Shown here: positions 47,266 through 59,153 of the stretch, in pieces
How the letters are laid out: the number at the start of each line of letters is the position of its first letter
Position numbering within the stretch: position 1 is the first letter of the stretch
Source of the DNA: Bisporella sp. PMI_857
Taxonomy: Eukaryota; Ascomycota; Leotiomycetes; Helotiales; Helotiaceae
Direction of reading: 5' to 3'
Assembly (NCBI GenBank): GCA_021307315.1
Contig: JAJSPD010000124.1
Coordinates: 1-64,000 of the forward strand
DNA: 64,000 bases
Position numbers and translations under genes: made by a program
Notes under the pieces: model-generated
Told to the model about the DNA's origin: nothing
The model's database searches: none
The model's input: only the letters and a program-made list of their open reading frames with translations

Positions 47266-48233
47266 AGGGCTTGTTCAGCTGATAGATGAACACTGCATGA
47301 GCCAGTAAAATATTTGTATTATAGTTATATCTATGTAATGATAATTCTAGTCATGAAAAGATCATTTCTCGGGGTTAGAGCGCAAGCAAGGGCTATTGCA
47401 CGGTCTCCCATTCCTAAGTCAAAGCTGCAAGAGTCCGATTCAATTTGGCACCTGAGTAGTTACGATTAGAACTTGACAAGTCACATGGTCGCAACAACAC
47501 TGGATGGATCAATGAAGAGTTGAGACCTAATCATGCCACTGCGTTGCTTCAGCTGTACTGAGTAGTTCGTTTCTGCGCAACTTAGCCGCCGGTAGTTGAG
47601 CACTGCAGTGGTAATGCGACTGTTACTCAAGAATATTTTGTGCTGCCACTCTTGGATAATTGGAGGCACTACAAGCCCAAGCTATGGCTCATGACAAATT
47701 CTTGTGGTTTGTCACGAACAAGGTTTATTAAGCTTAAAATACCTGCATTGCTTCTACACGCATATTTTGCCGTGCAAGGTAAAGTAATATATGTCGGTAC
47801 ACCCCTCCGAGGGCAAACCAATAGGGGACTTTCCTAGATAGTCTGCTCTTGGCCCTGATCTCCCTTTACGTACATGCCAATATCGCAATTTAATTTCCAC
47901 GGCCAGCCAATAGTTTTCCATCCTCTAGATTAATATTTTTCCAGCCTAAATCCAAGTAGTACTTCTACAACATGAGAGTCATCCGTCAAGGGACTAGTTA
48001 TTGCATGCTTAGGTTTATTAACATACAGGCAGGATGGTAGATGTGGCCTTCATGTCGTATGACACTTTTGCTGCATGCATCCACAAGGGAGAAGGAACTG
48101 AAATTCCAAATATTCACAAATGGACCAGCAGTCATTTGAACAGGAAACTACTATAAAGGCATTAAGATAATTGCCTCCGGGATGAATGCAATATTTTTGT
48201 ATTTTGCAATACGCTGAAAGTTACTATCTTGCG
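47266..48233. other. Intergenic region, no gene seen
   Basis: This stretch is the promoter side of the tyrosinase gene. Only short unrecognised open frames are present. Confidence 0.5.
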
Positions 48234-49662
48234 ATGAAGTACATTTTATTCTCCGCGCTGATAGGCTCGCACTTAATTAGCGCAGCCCCATTGACACTTC
48301 TTACGGCAAAAGAGAGGTATGATGCCTACAGAGCACAAGCATACTTAAACCAGAAAGCAGTATTGGAGTCTCGTGAAAGCGGATGTAATTTGAATAGCGT
48401 TATCGTCCGCAAAGAATGGCATGTTATGTTATGTTTAGGATTGGCTCCTTATATGCTGAAACATTTCATAGGAGCACACTCTCCCTGGGAGAACGTAAGG
48501 AATATACTGATTCGGTTATGTGCTTGAGCAAAAAGGGTTCAATAAAGCCAGAGAATGTTGTTGCTCCTGGTATTCGAAACCGATATGACGACTTTCACGC
48601 CAATCATATTAATCAAACAGTGTTCATTCACTTCTCAGTAGGTTCTCCCAGCATACGATAAGCCCCAAAAGCTGAAATACTTGGAAGGCTTACTTTTTGC
48701 CATGGCATCGATATTTTCTCCATGCATTTGAGAAAGCTCTCAGAGATGAATGCGGGTACAAAGGTGCTCAGCCTTACTGGGACTGGTCCGCGGAAGATGT
48801 TACCCCTGCATCAAATGCCTTGTTTGCAGGTGGTGAAGGCTCGATTGGAGGCAATGGCGAATCTATCCCACATGAAGGTCCTATAGTTATGATACCCACC
48901 ACTCCTCCCACTGTGAGTCGAATAGCGCCTGGTACTGGCGGAGGATGCATTTTTGATGGCCCATTTGTCAATTTGACGAACAATATCGGACCATATGGAC
49001 CGTGAGTTTCTAAAATGCGGATTAGTAATTGTGTTCATGCTAATATGTTTGACCAGACCCCAAGTGTCGACCGCGTTCGATTATAATCCACGATGCATCA
49101 AAAGAGACTTTCGTCCTGATGGCACCAAAACTAGCCTCACTTATGAGAAAGTTACAAACATTCTTGATCAGACTGATCTTGACACGTTTCAAGCAGCTCT
49201 GGAGAGTAGTGTACATCCGGGCGGCCACGTTGGTATAGGCGGACAGCAAGATGATCTTTATTCTGGAAATGGGGACCCAGCCTTTTACTTTCATCATGCT
49301 CAAGTGGATCATGTGTGGAACATGTAAGTTTGTGGTGGGGATCGGCTGAATACTTCATATTTAATACATCTACATTGGCAAGGAGCTGACTTAGGTACTT
49401 CTACAGCTGGCAGGCTCAAAATTTCGCCACGCGTACCAATCTAGTGTCAGGTACATTGACAATTCGAAATAGTGAGTGTCTCCAATATGGCGAAAGGCCG
49501 TGTTATAATAGCTACTACTGACTCACTTTCATACGAACAGCTCCGCCAAGTGAGAATGGAACATTGGAGACAACAATGGACTTGGGTTACAACGGCCCGA
49601 CATACGCGATTAGGGACTTGGTGAGCACGATTGATGGCCCTCTTTGCTATATTTATAAATAA
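48234..49662 (+). CDS. Secreted tyrosinase (type-3 copper domain)
   Basis: Six exons: join(48234..48418,48472..48637,48688..49001,49057..49323,49395..49471,49541..49662), 376 residues. The signal peptide is MKYILFSALIGSHLISAAP. The CuA region has NRYDDFHANHINQT and AYFLPWHRYFLHAFEKAL. The CuB region has VHPGGHVGIGG and DPAFYFHHAQVDHVW, so the copper-binding histidines appear intact. The enzyme would oxidise phenols to quinones outside the cell. Intron 1 only restores the family sequence (RKEW then STLSLGERKEY) if it begins with GC (GCATGT at 48419), one base from the usual fungal GTATGT. With GT donors the join gives an odd insertion. The protein ends soon after CuB, so there is no long C-terminal inhibitory domain. 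Confidence 0.9.
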
Positions 49663-50072
49663 AGCTCAAACATCTATTGTGTGATATAAAGCACTACATG
49701 GTATAAGCTGAAAGAAGTCTATTTTTTATTTTTTAAAAAATGAGCTATAACTAAAAAAGTAGTCGAAGGAACTCCGGTCGGTAATCTTCTTGGAGTTCCT
49801 CCCTGGTGGAGTGTTCCTCTCCTTAGGTCGAGCCATTTCTTCGTATAGAGGAGAAGTTCTGATGCGCGCTGCGGCTTCAAACGCCATTTGCTTGAGTTGT
49901 TGCTGCGCGCCTCTGAATTCGAGTGACTTCAGATACAATAGTTTTGTCCTGGAGGCCTCTACCTCCGCTTTTTCTCCCGGGAATGTGTCATGCTAAGCAG
50001 CCATATGCCACAGATTGATTAACCCTGTGCCCCACGTTGAGGAAGCTTGAGCTGACAGAGCAAAGAGACTTA
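49663..50072. other. Gap with an unassigned minus-strand open frame
   Basis: A minus-strand frame at 49726-49938 (70 residues; ALK/QQQLKQMAFEAAARIR-like helix) is reminiscent of the charged C-terminal tail of pogo-type transposases. It abuts the pogo-like MITE at 50073. The evidence is weak, and it is noted only as possible transposon debris. Confidence 0.3.
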
Positions 50073-50434
50073 CAGCCATACCTGGATAATTCGGAGGCTT
50101 CGGTTCCAAGACAACCTTCCGGTATATAGAAATTTCCGATATATAAAAAGTGCATTATGCGTAATTGTTCAGATTTACATAAAAACAATACTACGTGTTG
50201 CATAAAATACATAATTATTAAACATATATTACGTGCTTTACAAATTTAGTGTATTACTAAATTAACTTTATTAAAAGTATATATCGAAGTTTATTTAAAT
50301 TTTTTGTACTTTTTTCGGATTTCAAAATAAAAAAGTTTCCGAGTTACTCAGCCAAAAATCCGCCATTCCGCAGTTCTTTTCCGGAGTATAAATGTTTCCG
50401 ATATAGGGGCATCCGAATTATCCAGGTATGACTG
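50073..50434. mobile_element. 362-bp Tc1/mariner (pogo-like) MITE with TA duplication
   Basis: The left end CAGCCATACCTGGATAATTC (50073 on) and the reverse complement of the right end CAGTCATACCTGGATAATTC differ at one of 20 bases. The similarity extends to about 24 bases. Both ends are flanked by TA (50071-50072 and 50435-50436), as expected for Tc1/mariner insertions. The interior is AT-rich and non-coding. Confidence 0.8.
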
Positions 50435-51228
50435 TACTTTTAAATTGTTATTTTTTAATTTTTAATTTTTTGGCTATAGCGTCAGTGTTTTCCAGCTGTG
50501 GTCTTAATAGAACTTGTTGTCTACATGAATGTCTAGCCTGGACCGTAGCATGTGGCAAACGGAAAGCGTGCGAACTGTTCGTTCAGGTCTTTGGTGAAAT
50601 GTACAAGCTTGTACAAGCCCGTACTAGCGCAAGCCAAACTCAAACTTACCTCTTTATTTAAAAAGCACAATCAAGCTACGTCAATTATATCTATTCATAT
50701 AAATGTGGGGTGTCAATCAAGCTTTCACGTCATTGCGAGGTTCTCCTCTCGTGGACTGAGATTCTTTCTAGAAATTCAGGCTCTAAAATGTAACATCAAC
50801 GACTTTTTGTATTTCTCTCTGAGGCGGTGGATGCAGGATGTCTGCTCTGCCGAGTTTATCAGTTGAGAAGGTTTCAACCGTTTAGTTTTGTCACCCTGAC
50901 TGAACCTTGCCCTCCCGATCTTGCCCCGGCTCCCCGAGACCCCGCAATTTCCCTGGCTGGGGCATCGACCATATATATATATTACTGCCGGGGCAACTTT
51001 CACTCTAAGAGGTAAAGAGTCATTTACAATCGACTCTTTGGTTCATTATTTTAAAAAGTCACTGCTACCGCACGATTGATTGTGGCGAGATCTAATTGAA
51101 CTAACTCGAAGCTCCATTTTCTCAGTCCTGGGCAAGCCTTTCCTGCACCGTCATTGTCAATTTCTACTGCTGAGCTATGCTAGTCAAACGTCAATTTCTT
51201 TAATCTTCTGAAAAGGTGGAACAGAATA
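50435..51228. other. Intergenic region, no gene seen
   Basis: This is the promoter side of the P450 gene. Open frames at 50428-51015 have no recognisable content. A TA run lies at about 50972-50983. Confidence 0.45.
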
Positions 51229-52978
51229 ATGTCTCTTACCGCTCATTTTTCATGGGCGCATATAAACCTCCCAAAGGCTCTACTTATTTTGCTAGCTTTA
51301 TTTGTGAGTATGATATAGTTTCTCTATCATAGCGCTCAGGCTGATCCTACTTTCAGACAGTTTACTGCCTATATCAGACTGCCCTTCACCCCTTGCGACG
51401 CTTTCCAGGACCCTTCTGGGCCAAGGTTTCTCCATTGCCGCTGATTATCCAGTGCCGGAAAGCCCGCAGATCGGCTTGGGTCCTAGAGCAGCATGAGATG
51501 TACGGTCCCATAGTGCGGATTGCCCCAGGTCACGTGTCTATGACCGATCCGCGGGCTATCAATGAAATATATGGACACAAGACGGGGTTCTTAAAAGGTC
51601 CATTCTATGAAGATAAGGTTCCTTTTCTCAGAGCTTCTAGACATTAAGACTGACCAGACCACCATTCAATCAAGTAGAACCCGTCTTGTTCAACACTCGC
51701 GACTTGAATATACACCAGCGCAAACGGAAATATATCAATCCAGCTTTCTCAGCAAGAAATTTGCAGGACTTTGAACAGCATATGGCTCCTAGCATTACAA
51801 GGCTCGTTCGATTCATGCATGTGTGTGTCACCGAGTCCAAGTCTTTTGACTTTTGCCGTTGGTGTAAAACTGCCCTCACCAAAACTGATTATCATTTGTT
51901 TAACTTCGGTAGCAAACTTTCTAGCATTCGATATCATAGGGGAATACTCCTTTGGAGACCCATTTGGGTTCCTGGAATCTGGGAATGACAACTACAACTT
52001 GATCCACACAGTTGACACCCGCGGGGAAGTATTGAACACAATGGGCCATATTCCTCATGGGATCAGGCCGTACATGAAGTATCTTCGCATTGACCCATTC
52101 TTCTACAAGGGTCTCCGATCGACGGCAAATCTAGAGGCTATTGGGCGAGCTGCGTTTAGCAAGCGCAAAGCTGGGACTTCCACCACACGTAAAGACCTGA
52201 TGAGCTTCTTGCTCAACGCGAAAGATCCTGAGACAGGTGGTCCACTTCCCGACAAGGAGATTATTGCTGAAGCAATCAGCTTCATTGTTGGCGGAAGTGA
52301 CACGACAAGCAGCACAATGACCAACTTTATGGACTTTGTTTCTAGGGATCAAGAGCTTCAAGCCGAGATCTTTGCAGAGCTTTTAGAAGCGTTTCCGGAG
52401 CCGCGAGATTCTGGTTGGGTCGCACCGGAAGAAGTATCAGGAAAATTGCGTCTCCTCAACGCTGCCCTTAAGGAGGTCATGCGCTTGAGACCAACCAGCT
52501 CTACGGGCCTTGAGCGCGTGGTTCCAGATGGCGGAAGGTACGTAGCGGGCATGTTCTTGCCCGCAGGAAGTCTGGTCAGTGTGCCAACAGTTGCAATCCA
52601 TCATAACAGCGAGATCTATCGCGTAAGTAATCCTGCAGCGTCTGTAACATTGATTCTGACCACTTCAAAGAATCCAGAAAAGCTGGATCCTCAACGCTGG
52701 CTTGATCCGGATGCTGGTGATCTGACGAACTATTTTGTGCCATTCTCAACCGGACCGCGGGCATGCATGGGTAGAAAGTAAGTGTGCTACTTGATGGAAC
52801 TGAACCACGGCTAACAAAACATAGTTTTGCTTGGATGGAGATGTCAAAGACACTTGCAACGATTTTTCGCTTGTTCAAGTTCGAACGCTCCACTTCCGAA
52901 CTTTCAGAGACGAGGGAAGGATTCTTTGTCAAGATCGCAGAGTGCAGCGTGAGGATAAGCCTACGGGCATCAGAGTGA
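51229..52978 (+). CDS. Cytochrome P450 monooxygenase
   Basis: Six-exon model: join(51229..51303,51357..51597,51678..51863,51913..52622,52671..52777,52825..52978), 490 residues. An N-terminal membrane anchor (LPKALLILLALF) is followed by the Pro/Arg hinge HPLRRFPGP. The I-helix oxygen-binding motif GGSDTTSS, the K-helix ExxR (KEVMRLRP), and the haem loop FSTGPRACMGRN with the Cys ligand are all present. The weak point is the second junction. A stretch coding for GPFYEDKVPF just after 51597 looks like real P450 sequence, but no splice choice both keeps it and reaches EPVLFNTRD in frame. The model given loses about ten residues. So the gene may carry a small frameshift here. The substrate is unknown; the sequence style recalls the benzoate-hydroxylase-like P450s. 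Confidence 0.8.
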
Positions 52979-53169
52979 GCAGCGGAGCCTCGTGTTATTA
53001 TATACTGAGGATACACTAGAATGAAATGATATCGCAGCAATATTCACACTGCTATAAACGGCTTAGATCTTGAGCCATCACGAAGATTCCTGGAATACTG
53101 ATCTTGTAACCTGATATTAAAGTCTTCTGCCTCAGGCAGCGTCTGTGTGAGCATTGGCGTGAGCACAGG

Positions 53170-53820
53170 ATGCCTCGCGGTGGACAAAAAAAGCGGGACA
53201 TTTTTATCCGAAATGCGCGTGAACATAGCAACCCCCCTTTCCCCCATACAACAACATACAAGCTCAAATGTAGAACAACATTTTATATTTATATATTCTA
53301 ATAAAAGGTCATTTTGCTTTTTATATTTACACACTTTCGCAACCTGTCTGGCATCGATTTCACTAAATTATTAATAGTCTTTTGCGTAATTGAAGCTCAA
53401 CTTTCTCTTTATTATTCAAACTTGTATAATTTGATATTCTCGAGTTTAAGAAATTTCACAGTAATTGAATATATCTTTGCGCGTCGCACGCTTTTTAAAT
53501 AGTTTAAAATCCTTTTATTGTATAATAGCCTGAACTTGAGCTTTTTGCGGAGTTTTATAGTAATAATAGCAATCGTTCTGCTTTTTGCGCTTCGCGAAAA
53601 GTAAAGAAGTTTTATGCTTTTTATAAGTTCGATTTGCAGGCGTTACAGGTCGTACAAGCTCTGCATATTGGTTGCAACGAGGTCCAGTTCTAGCTATTTG
53701 GTTAGCAATGCTGCTTTGCATTGAGCTTGTATGTTGTTGTATAGGGGAAAGAAGGGGTTGCCATGTTTACGCGCATTTCGGATAAAAATGTCCCGCTTTT
53801 TTTGTCCACCACGAGGATGC
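53170..53820. repeat. Element bounded by ~100-bp inverted repeats
   Basis: Positions 53170-53270 and 53719-53820 are reverse complements with only scattered differences, sharing GTGGACAAAAAAAGCGGGAC and TCCGAAATGCGCGT. About 450 bp of AT-rich sequence separates them. This looks like a foldback or MITE-type element. No clean target duplication was found. Confidence 0.75.
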
Positions 53821-54678
53821 TTGAGCGGATACCACCCCTTCCCGCTCGAATTCTCATATCTCACTTCCCCATTAGTCATATTTCGCATAAGCGCCTCCAC
53901 GGGGCTGCCAACGTGACGGCTACCATTCTAAACTTTCCAACGGCCATACATCCTTCTCAAGCTATCGTCCCGTACCTCTTCCATTTCAACCTGCCATAAT
54001 GAACCACGTAATGAGGGCAAACGTGGGAAGCAGCATCAGCAACACCAGCAAAGATGTCGCACCGCCTTAGACTCTCAGGTGTGTCGCACGTGGAAGTCTC
54101 GCGTATAGCCGGGCTAAATATCGGTTCCTAAAGGGGCTTCAATCACGCCAACATATATGCCAATCGCGATAAGGTTTGCTTTTAGTTGTCAGATGTAGGG
54201 GGAAACCTCCTATCATACTATGGTTTACGTTTGGCTTATGGTTACTAATCTTCTTCGAGGGGAGTGCAGATACGCGGCAGGCATAAAATGGTGTATGAAA
54301 TCAACAATTAAACATAGCAGCGAGCAACTCGAGAGCTACCTTCGTTTCACTAGTTCCCGAATTTGGCTTCATATCACTATTATGATGCAAACTATTGGCT
54401 CAGATCGCCCCGATAGTATATTAATTGTCCCATAAATATAACGAGATATAGCCCTACATATTATTTTATCAGCTAGGTTATGGGTGCTGGTATTCTTCGG
54501 TATCATAACTCCTTCCAACGCATCTTGTCGTTTCTAGATTTTGCTAACCTTAACTGGTGGTGATCTAAGCCAGGATGCTATCTTTGTAATTTTTCTTTGC
54601 TTATTCCATCTTCACTTTTTACGGCTTTTCTTGCTAATACTTTAGTTTTAACAATCAATAGTATGGTATGTATGTCAA
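53821..54678. other. Intergenic region, no gene seen
   Basis: Contains part of an antisense open frame crossing the right arm of the inverted repeat and the 3' side of the fucosidase gene. Nothing is supported. Confidence 0.45.
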
Positions 54679-56657
54679 CTACCATGTGCTAGTATAATCT
54701 AACTTGAACGTCCAAATATACTTATCGCTCGCAATCAGCTCATCCGACACCTCGATGGTGACCAAGCCATTATCACCCCACATAGCCGGCACCTCAGTAC
54801 CACTCATGCTACCGCCAAGAATCGTGATTTTATCACCGGGTAGGTACGGGACCTTGTCCGGGAACATGATTGTATTGCTGGGTTTAGATAAAACGTGTAT
54901 ATAGAAGGCATTGTCCTTAGTCGTATATCGATAGCTGCCTTTACCTGGGGTAGTTGCCCAATAGCGCGTGGAATAGATCGACTCGCCATGAGCCATGATC
55001 CATTTTCCAGCATCAAGCAATCCTTTAGCCATGATTTCGGGGATGGTACCATCAGCCTTCGGCCCGATGTCAAGAAGGAAGTTACCGTTCTTGGAGACGA
55101 TATCAATCAGGGATTTGACAATATCTTCACCAGTGAGATATTCCTCGTCCGGGGTCATGTAGTTGTACCCGAAGGAGAATGGGTCCATACCGCGATTGGA
55201 TTCCCATTTCCTGACAACTATATCATCATTGGTGCTGTATTCAGGCGTATCAAAATCAGCCGCAATACCGCAGCGATTGTTGAAAGTTACTTGGCGGCCT
55301 CTATCGCGTGCCCAGTTAATCCAAGCAGAAGCGAAGATGGTCGCGTTGTTAGCAGAGCCGGCAATATCACACCACATGATCTCAGTGTCGTACTCATAGG
55401 CCAGGACATTCTGTTGTGGCAATTGAATGTCCTGAATAAAGTCTCCATTCTCCACATAGCCTGTGTATTCGACCTCTTTACCGGTATACGGATTAATGGG
55501 TGGTCCGCCGGGGAACCCGCCTCCAGGAGTGTAGGCGTAGTGTTTGTAGAGAGGATTGTACCACTCTGGGAGAGAAAAGTAAGTGCCTCTCCTGATTTCT
55601 GGATGATACTTTTTGGCGGCATCGAAAAGTTCCCCGATGAGATCTCTCTTCGGACCGTAATGAATTGAAGAGCGTCTGCTGACGGATTCAGAAAAATTGA
55701 ATAATGCGTATCCATCATGATGTTCTACTAAAGTAAATATCATTCTAAATCATTAACACGGTGTTTACTAACTCGTTACAGGAACTATATATCGAGCTCC
55801 AGCATCAGCCACAAGATCAACCCACTCTTTGGCATCGAATTCCACTGCTGTGAAATTTGCAATGAAATCGTCATAGACCAAGTCTTGACCATACGTGCGT
55901 AAGTGGTATTGATAAGTCTCGGTTCTGTAGTCTGGCTCATGCTGTCTTTTCCAGTACCTGAGTAATGTTAGTGAGCTATTATTAGTAATAAGATGGCGAT
56001 TGGCGCACCATTCAGCATAATCCTCAACAGGGGTTGTGTTTCCAAAAGCAGGAACGGAATAGATGCCCCAATGGATGAAAATTCCATATTTAACTTCATT
56101 GAACCAGTCTGGGTTCCAGTGGTGCTCAAGGCTTGTAGATGTAGCAGAATAGTCGCCAAAACCACACATACCAGTGATATCCTGTGTAGTCGTCTGAAAC
56201 TCTCCATATTTTGCTCCCCAGATTGCAGTAATTGTGGCAGAGCACATTGTTCCAGGGGCGACGCCTTTCTTGTTCTTCACTCCAATCTGCACAACGGCCT
56301 GTTGCTGGGGAGCGAGCCGTGTGAGCGTCCCTGGGGTGACTAGATCGAAGCTATCGGAATCGGCTGTCACGTTCAGTGTATCCGCCAGAGTCAAGAAGTT
56401 TGATGGATGGTCGTTTGCAATGATCATTTCAATGATCTGAACAAAGTCCGATCCTTCGAACCATTTCGAAGTGAGTGTGCCTCCGTGAATGCGCAACCGA
56501 GGAGGGAACCCATCTGTTAATATATCAGCATGACTATTGTTTCGATGGTATGAGTGATACGGTCTGATCGGGACTGAACGTCATTGTTATTGATAGTAGC
56601 TTTATTTATAGCGCGGGTACTCCACAGGAATGCTGTAAGAGATAACGGAGACTTCAT
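54679..56657 (-). CDS. Glycoside hydrolase family 29 alpha-L-fucosidase
   Basis: Four exons: complement(join(54679..55727,55773..55957,56009..56513,56561..56657)), 611 residues. The enzyme removes alpha-L-fucose from glycans. GH29 blocks are HHWNPDWFNEVKYGIFIHWG, YSVPAFG, DYAEW joined to YWKRQHEPDY, GARYIVPVT then EHHDGYALFNFS, EIMWCDIAGSA (near the expected nucleophile Asp region), and NGNFLLDIGPKADGTIP. An N-terminal domain of about 150 residues precedes the barrel, and a C-terminal beta domain follows. The first exon (MKSPLSLTAFLW) is a plausible but weak signal peptide, and the first junction is the least certain. The junction before EHHDG has a GTTAGT donor and a TTTAG acceptor. Confidence 0.88.
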
Positions 56658-56957
56658 GATATAGGGTCACGATTGATGAAAGTGTGAAGTGAGGATGGCA
56701 TGAATTGACTGGCACACGACTTTATGGCTAATACATATATATGCCCGATTCAGAGGAGGCCCAAATACACTGACAAACATACCACCAACCCATCTTCATG
56801 ACCATGATTCAATTGGAGCGCGTACGTTGAAAAGACTGGCGATCTATTGTTCCTTGATCACTGTCGACGTAGGATTCTGCGGGGGCGGGAGGGGACTTGG
56901 GAGCTCGCGTAGCAAAAGAGCTACCCCGCCAAGTTAGTGAACAAAAATGTGAGAACT

Positions 56958-59153
56958 GTTAACCGAGGTCCCGCACCAAAACCCCACCCTAACCAAAACC
57001 GCACACTAATGAATGATCACACAACAACTTCAAAAATGGCTATCTACAGCAAATCGAGTGCTATTGACAAGGCGATTGGTTCTATCGAATCAGGGAGGCA
57101 TAAGAATGCTAACCAGGCAGCAAAAGCTTTTAGAGTGGACCCTACGTCGATCAGGAATAGAATGAAGGGAATTACAGAACATAAAGCTGTTGCGAACTCG
57201 AAAACACACCAGTGCTTTACAGCTGCTGCAGAGCAAGTTTTGGTTGATAAAATCAATTATTTAAGCCTGCGCCAAATGCTTCTAACAGCTAGAATCGTCA
57301 AAAACTTTGCAAAAGAGCTACGTGGCCAGCCTGTAGGAAAGAACTAGGTTGGAGGATTTGTACGCAAGCATTCGACTGAACTTAGATCGGCTTATTTGCG
57401 CAATATCGACAATAAAAAAGTAGCAGCTAAAAATGAAACTCTATTTAACTTATTTTATAACTATGTAAGTTAATTTAATTTGTGGTTGATTAAATATTAA
57501 TTTTTATGTTATTTAAGAAGCTGATTAGTTGCATTTCTTAAATGCACTACGCAATCGAAAAACACAACATTATACCCGAAAATATATATAATGTTGATAA
57601 GAAAAAATTCTTTATAAGCATCGGCCAAATGTTTAAAAGAGTTATAAGTATTGAAGCTACAAATAAGCTTTAAGGCATGCGAAATCGTTAAAATGGCAAT
57701 CGAGAATTTATTACTTGCGTAGCCTGTGTTTCCGCAAATGGCTACGCTATTCTTTTTTTCTTAATTTACAAAGGAACCAATTACGAACTTCGAACTAGTT
57801 GAGTTCAAAACGTTGATAAAGATTCGAATACTTATTTCAGCTTTTCCGAAAATAGCTGGAGTAGTAATATAATAAGCTTAGAATAGTTAAAGCACGTGTT
57901 CGATCGACATACTCGGCCAGCTGATTTGCGAGCGAAACGTTTATTGATAGTAAATGGCCATTTTAGCTATGTGAATCTCGAATTTATTAAATGGGCTAAT
58001 TAAGCTCGCATTATTGTATTGGTTTTGCTACTACATTTTACACATAGATTGCAACTTTTTAATGTTGGTTTGTTCGGTCCTTTTGCTACGGCGTACTTTG
58101 TAAAAATCGATAAGATTATTGCAGAAAGCTTAGGCTTTACTACTATTACAAAAAGATTGTTTTTCAAAGTATTCAAAAGTGCTTTTAACGAAGTATTTAC
58201 TGAAAAAAATATTTTTTATGCTTTTGAAAAACCTGGTATTTAGCCGATCGATCGATCTAAATTGATTTTTATTGTTATTCGCAAAAAGACAATACAAGCC
58301 GAAAAAGCAATTAATATAATTCGAACACTTACAAATACAAAAGCAATACGTGCAGCTGAGAAATTAGCTACACAGATTTCGGTATCGAATACATATCAAA
58401 ACTGTTGAAAGGCTTACATATCGCTACTACACGAGCTGATATTGCAGAGTATGTGAATCAAGGCTTTTTACAAGCATTTATTACTGAAAAGGCAAAGCGA
58501 AAAAAGGGTGGAAAGCTTGATTTAAGTGGCGAGCTTAATACTGGAACTACAATATAGTTACTTACTAAAGTCGCTAAAGCTTTTGATTATTAAGCCTAAA
58601 AGAAGAAGAACAACAAGGAATAGAACAAGCTAAACTTGATTAAAAAATTCGTATTGCTACTAATAAAGCAATGAAAGAGCAAAAAGCAGAAAAGAAACAA
58701 GCTAAGCTTGCTGAATTTCAGTTGCGGAAAAAGAATATAAGCCAGAATTCTCTGCGATCAAAAACACTTGCTAAAGAGCTAGTTTCTATAGCTCTTGCAC
58801 TTATTCTAGTTTTTTCTGAGATGCTAAACCTTCAAAAATCTTTTGTTAAAGCTTTTACTACTTCAGAATCACTAATTAAAGCACCTATTCAAGCAGTGGA
58901 AAAGGTAAAAGCTACATCGGAAATAGTTACGCGCAATCGAGCTAGAAGAGAAATCAAGCGCTCTTCACGCTATACATGAGCTTTTCTTTTGGAGTAATAA
59001 TAAAACAAGTTTTCTGAATCAAATGAGCCTATTTTCAATACAATACAATTTGTGGTTGATTTATTATTAATTGTTTTGTGATTGATTAGTTTGGTAGATC
59101 ACATGCGGTTTTGGTTAGGGTGGGGTTTTGAACAGGGATATCGGTTACACTAA
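56958..59153 (+). mobile_element. Decayed Tc1/mariner pogo/Fot-like transposon
   Basis: The ends are inverted repeats. AACCCCACCCTAACCAAAAC is shared by the left end (about 56980-57000) and the reverse complement of the right end (about 59105-59130), with weaker similarity out to 56958 and 59153. Inside, a psq-type helix-turn-helix (GSIESGRHKNANQAAKAF, ATG at 57035) and the start of a CENP-B-like domain are readable. Then the frame hits TAG at 57345 exactly where KN-x-VGGFVRKH would have Trp (TGG to TAG). Later fragments (THRLQLLDVGLFGPFATAY, about 58030; QAKLAEFQLRKK, about 58700) belong to the transposase middle and tail. Many stops and the AT-rich composition suggest RIP. Inactive. Confidence 0.82.

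Noticed and set aside
53044..53334. Minus-strand 96-residue open frame
   Set aside because: Most of it is the translated left arm of the inverted repeat; the same peptide appears from the other arm.
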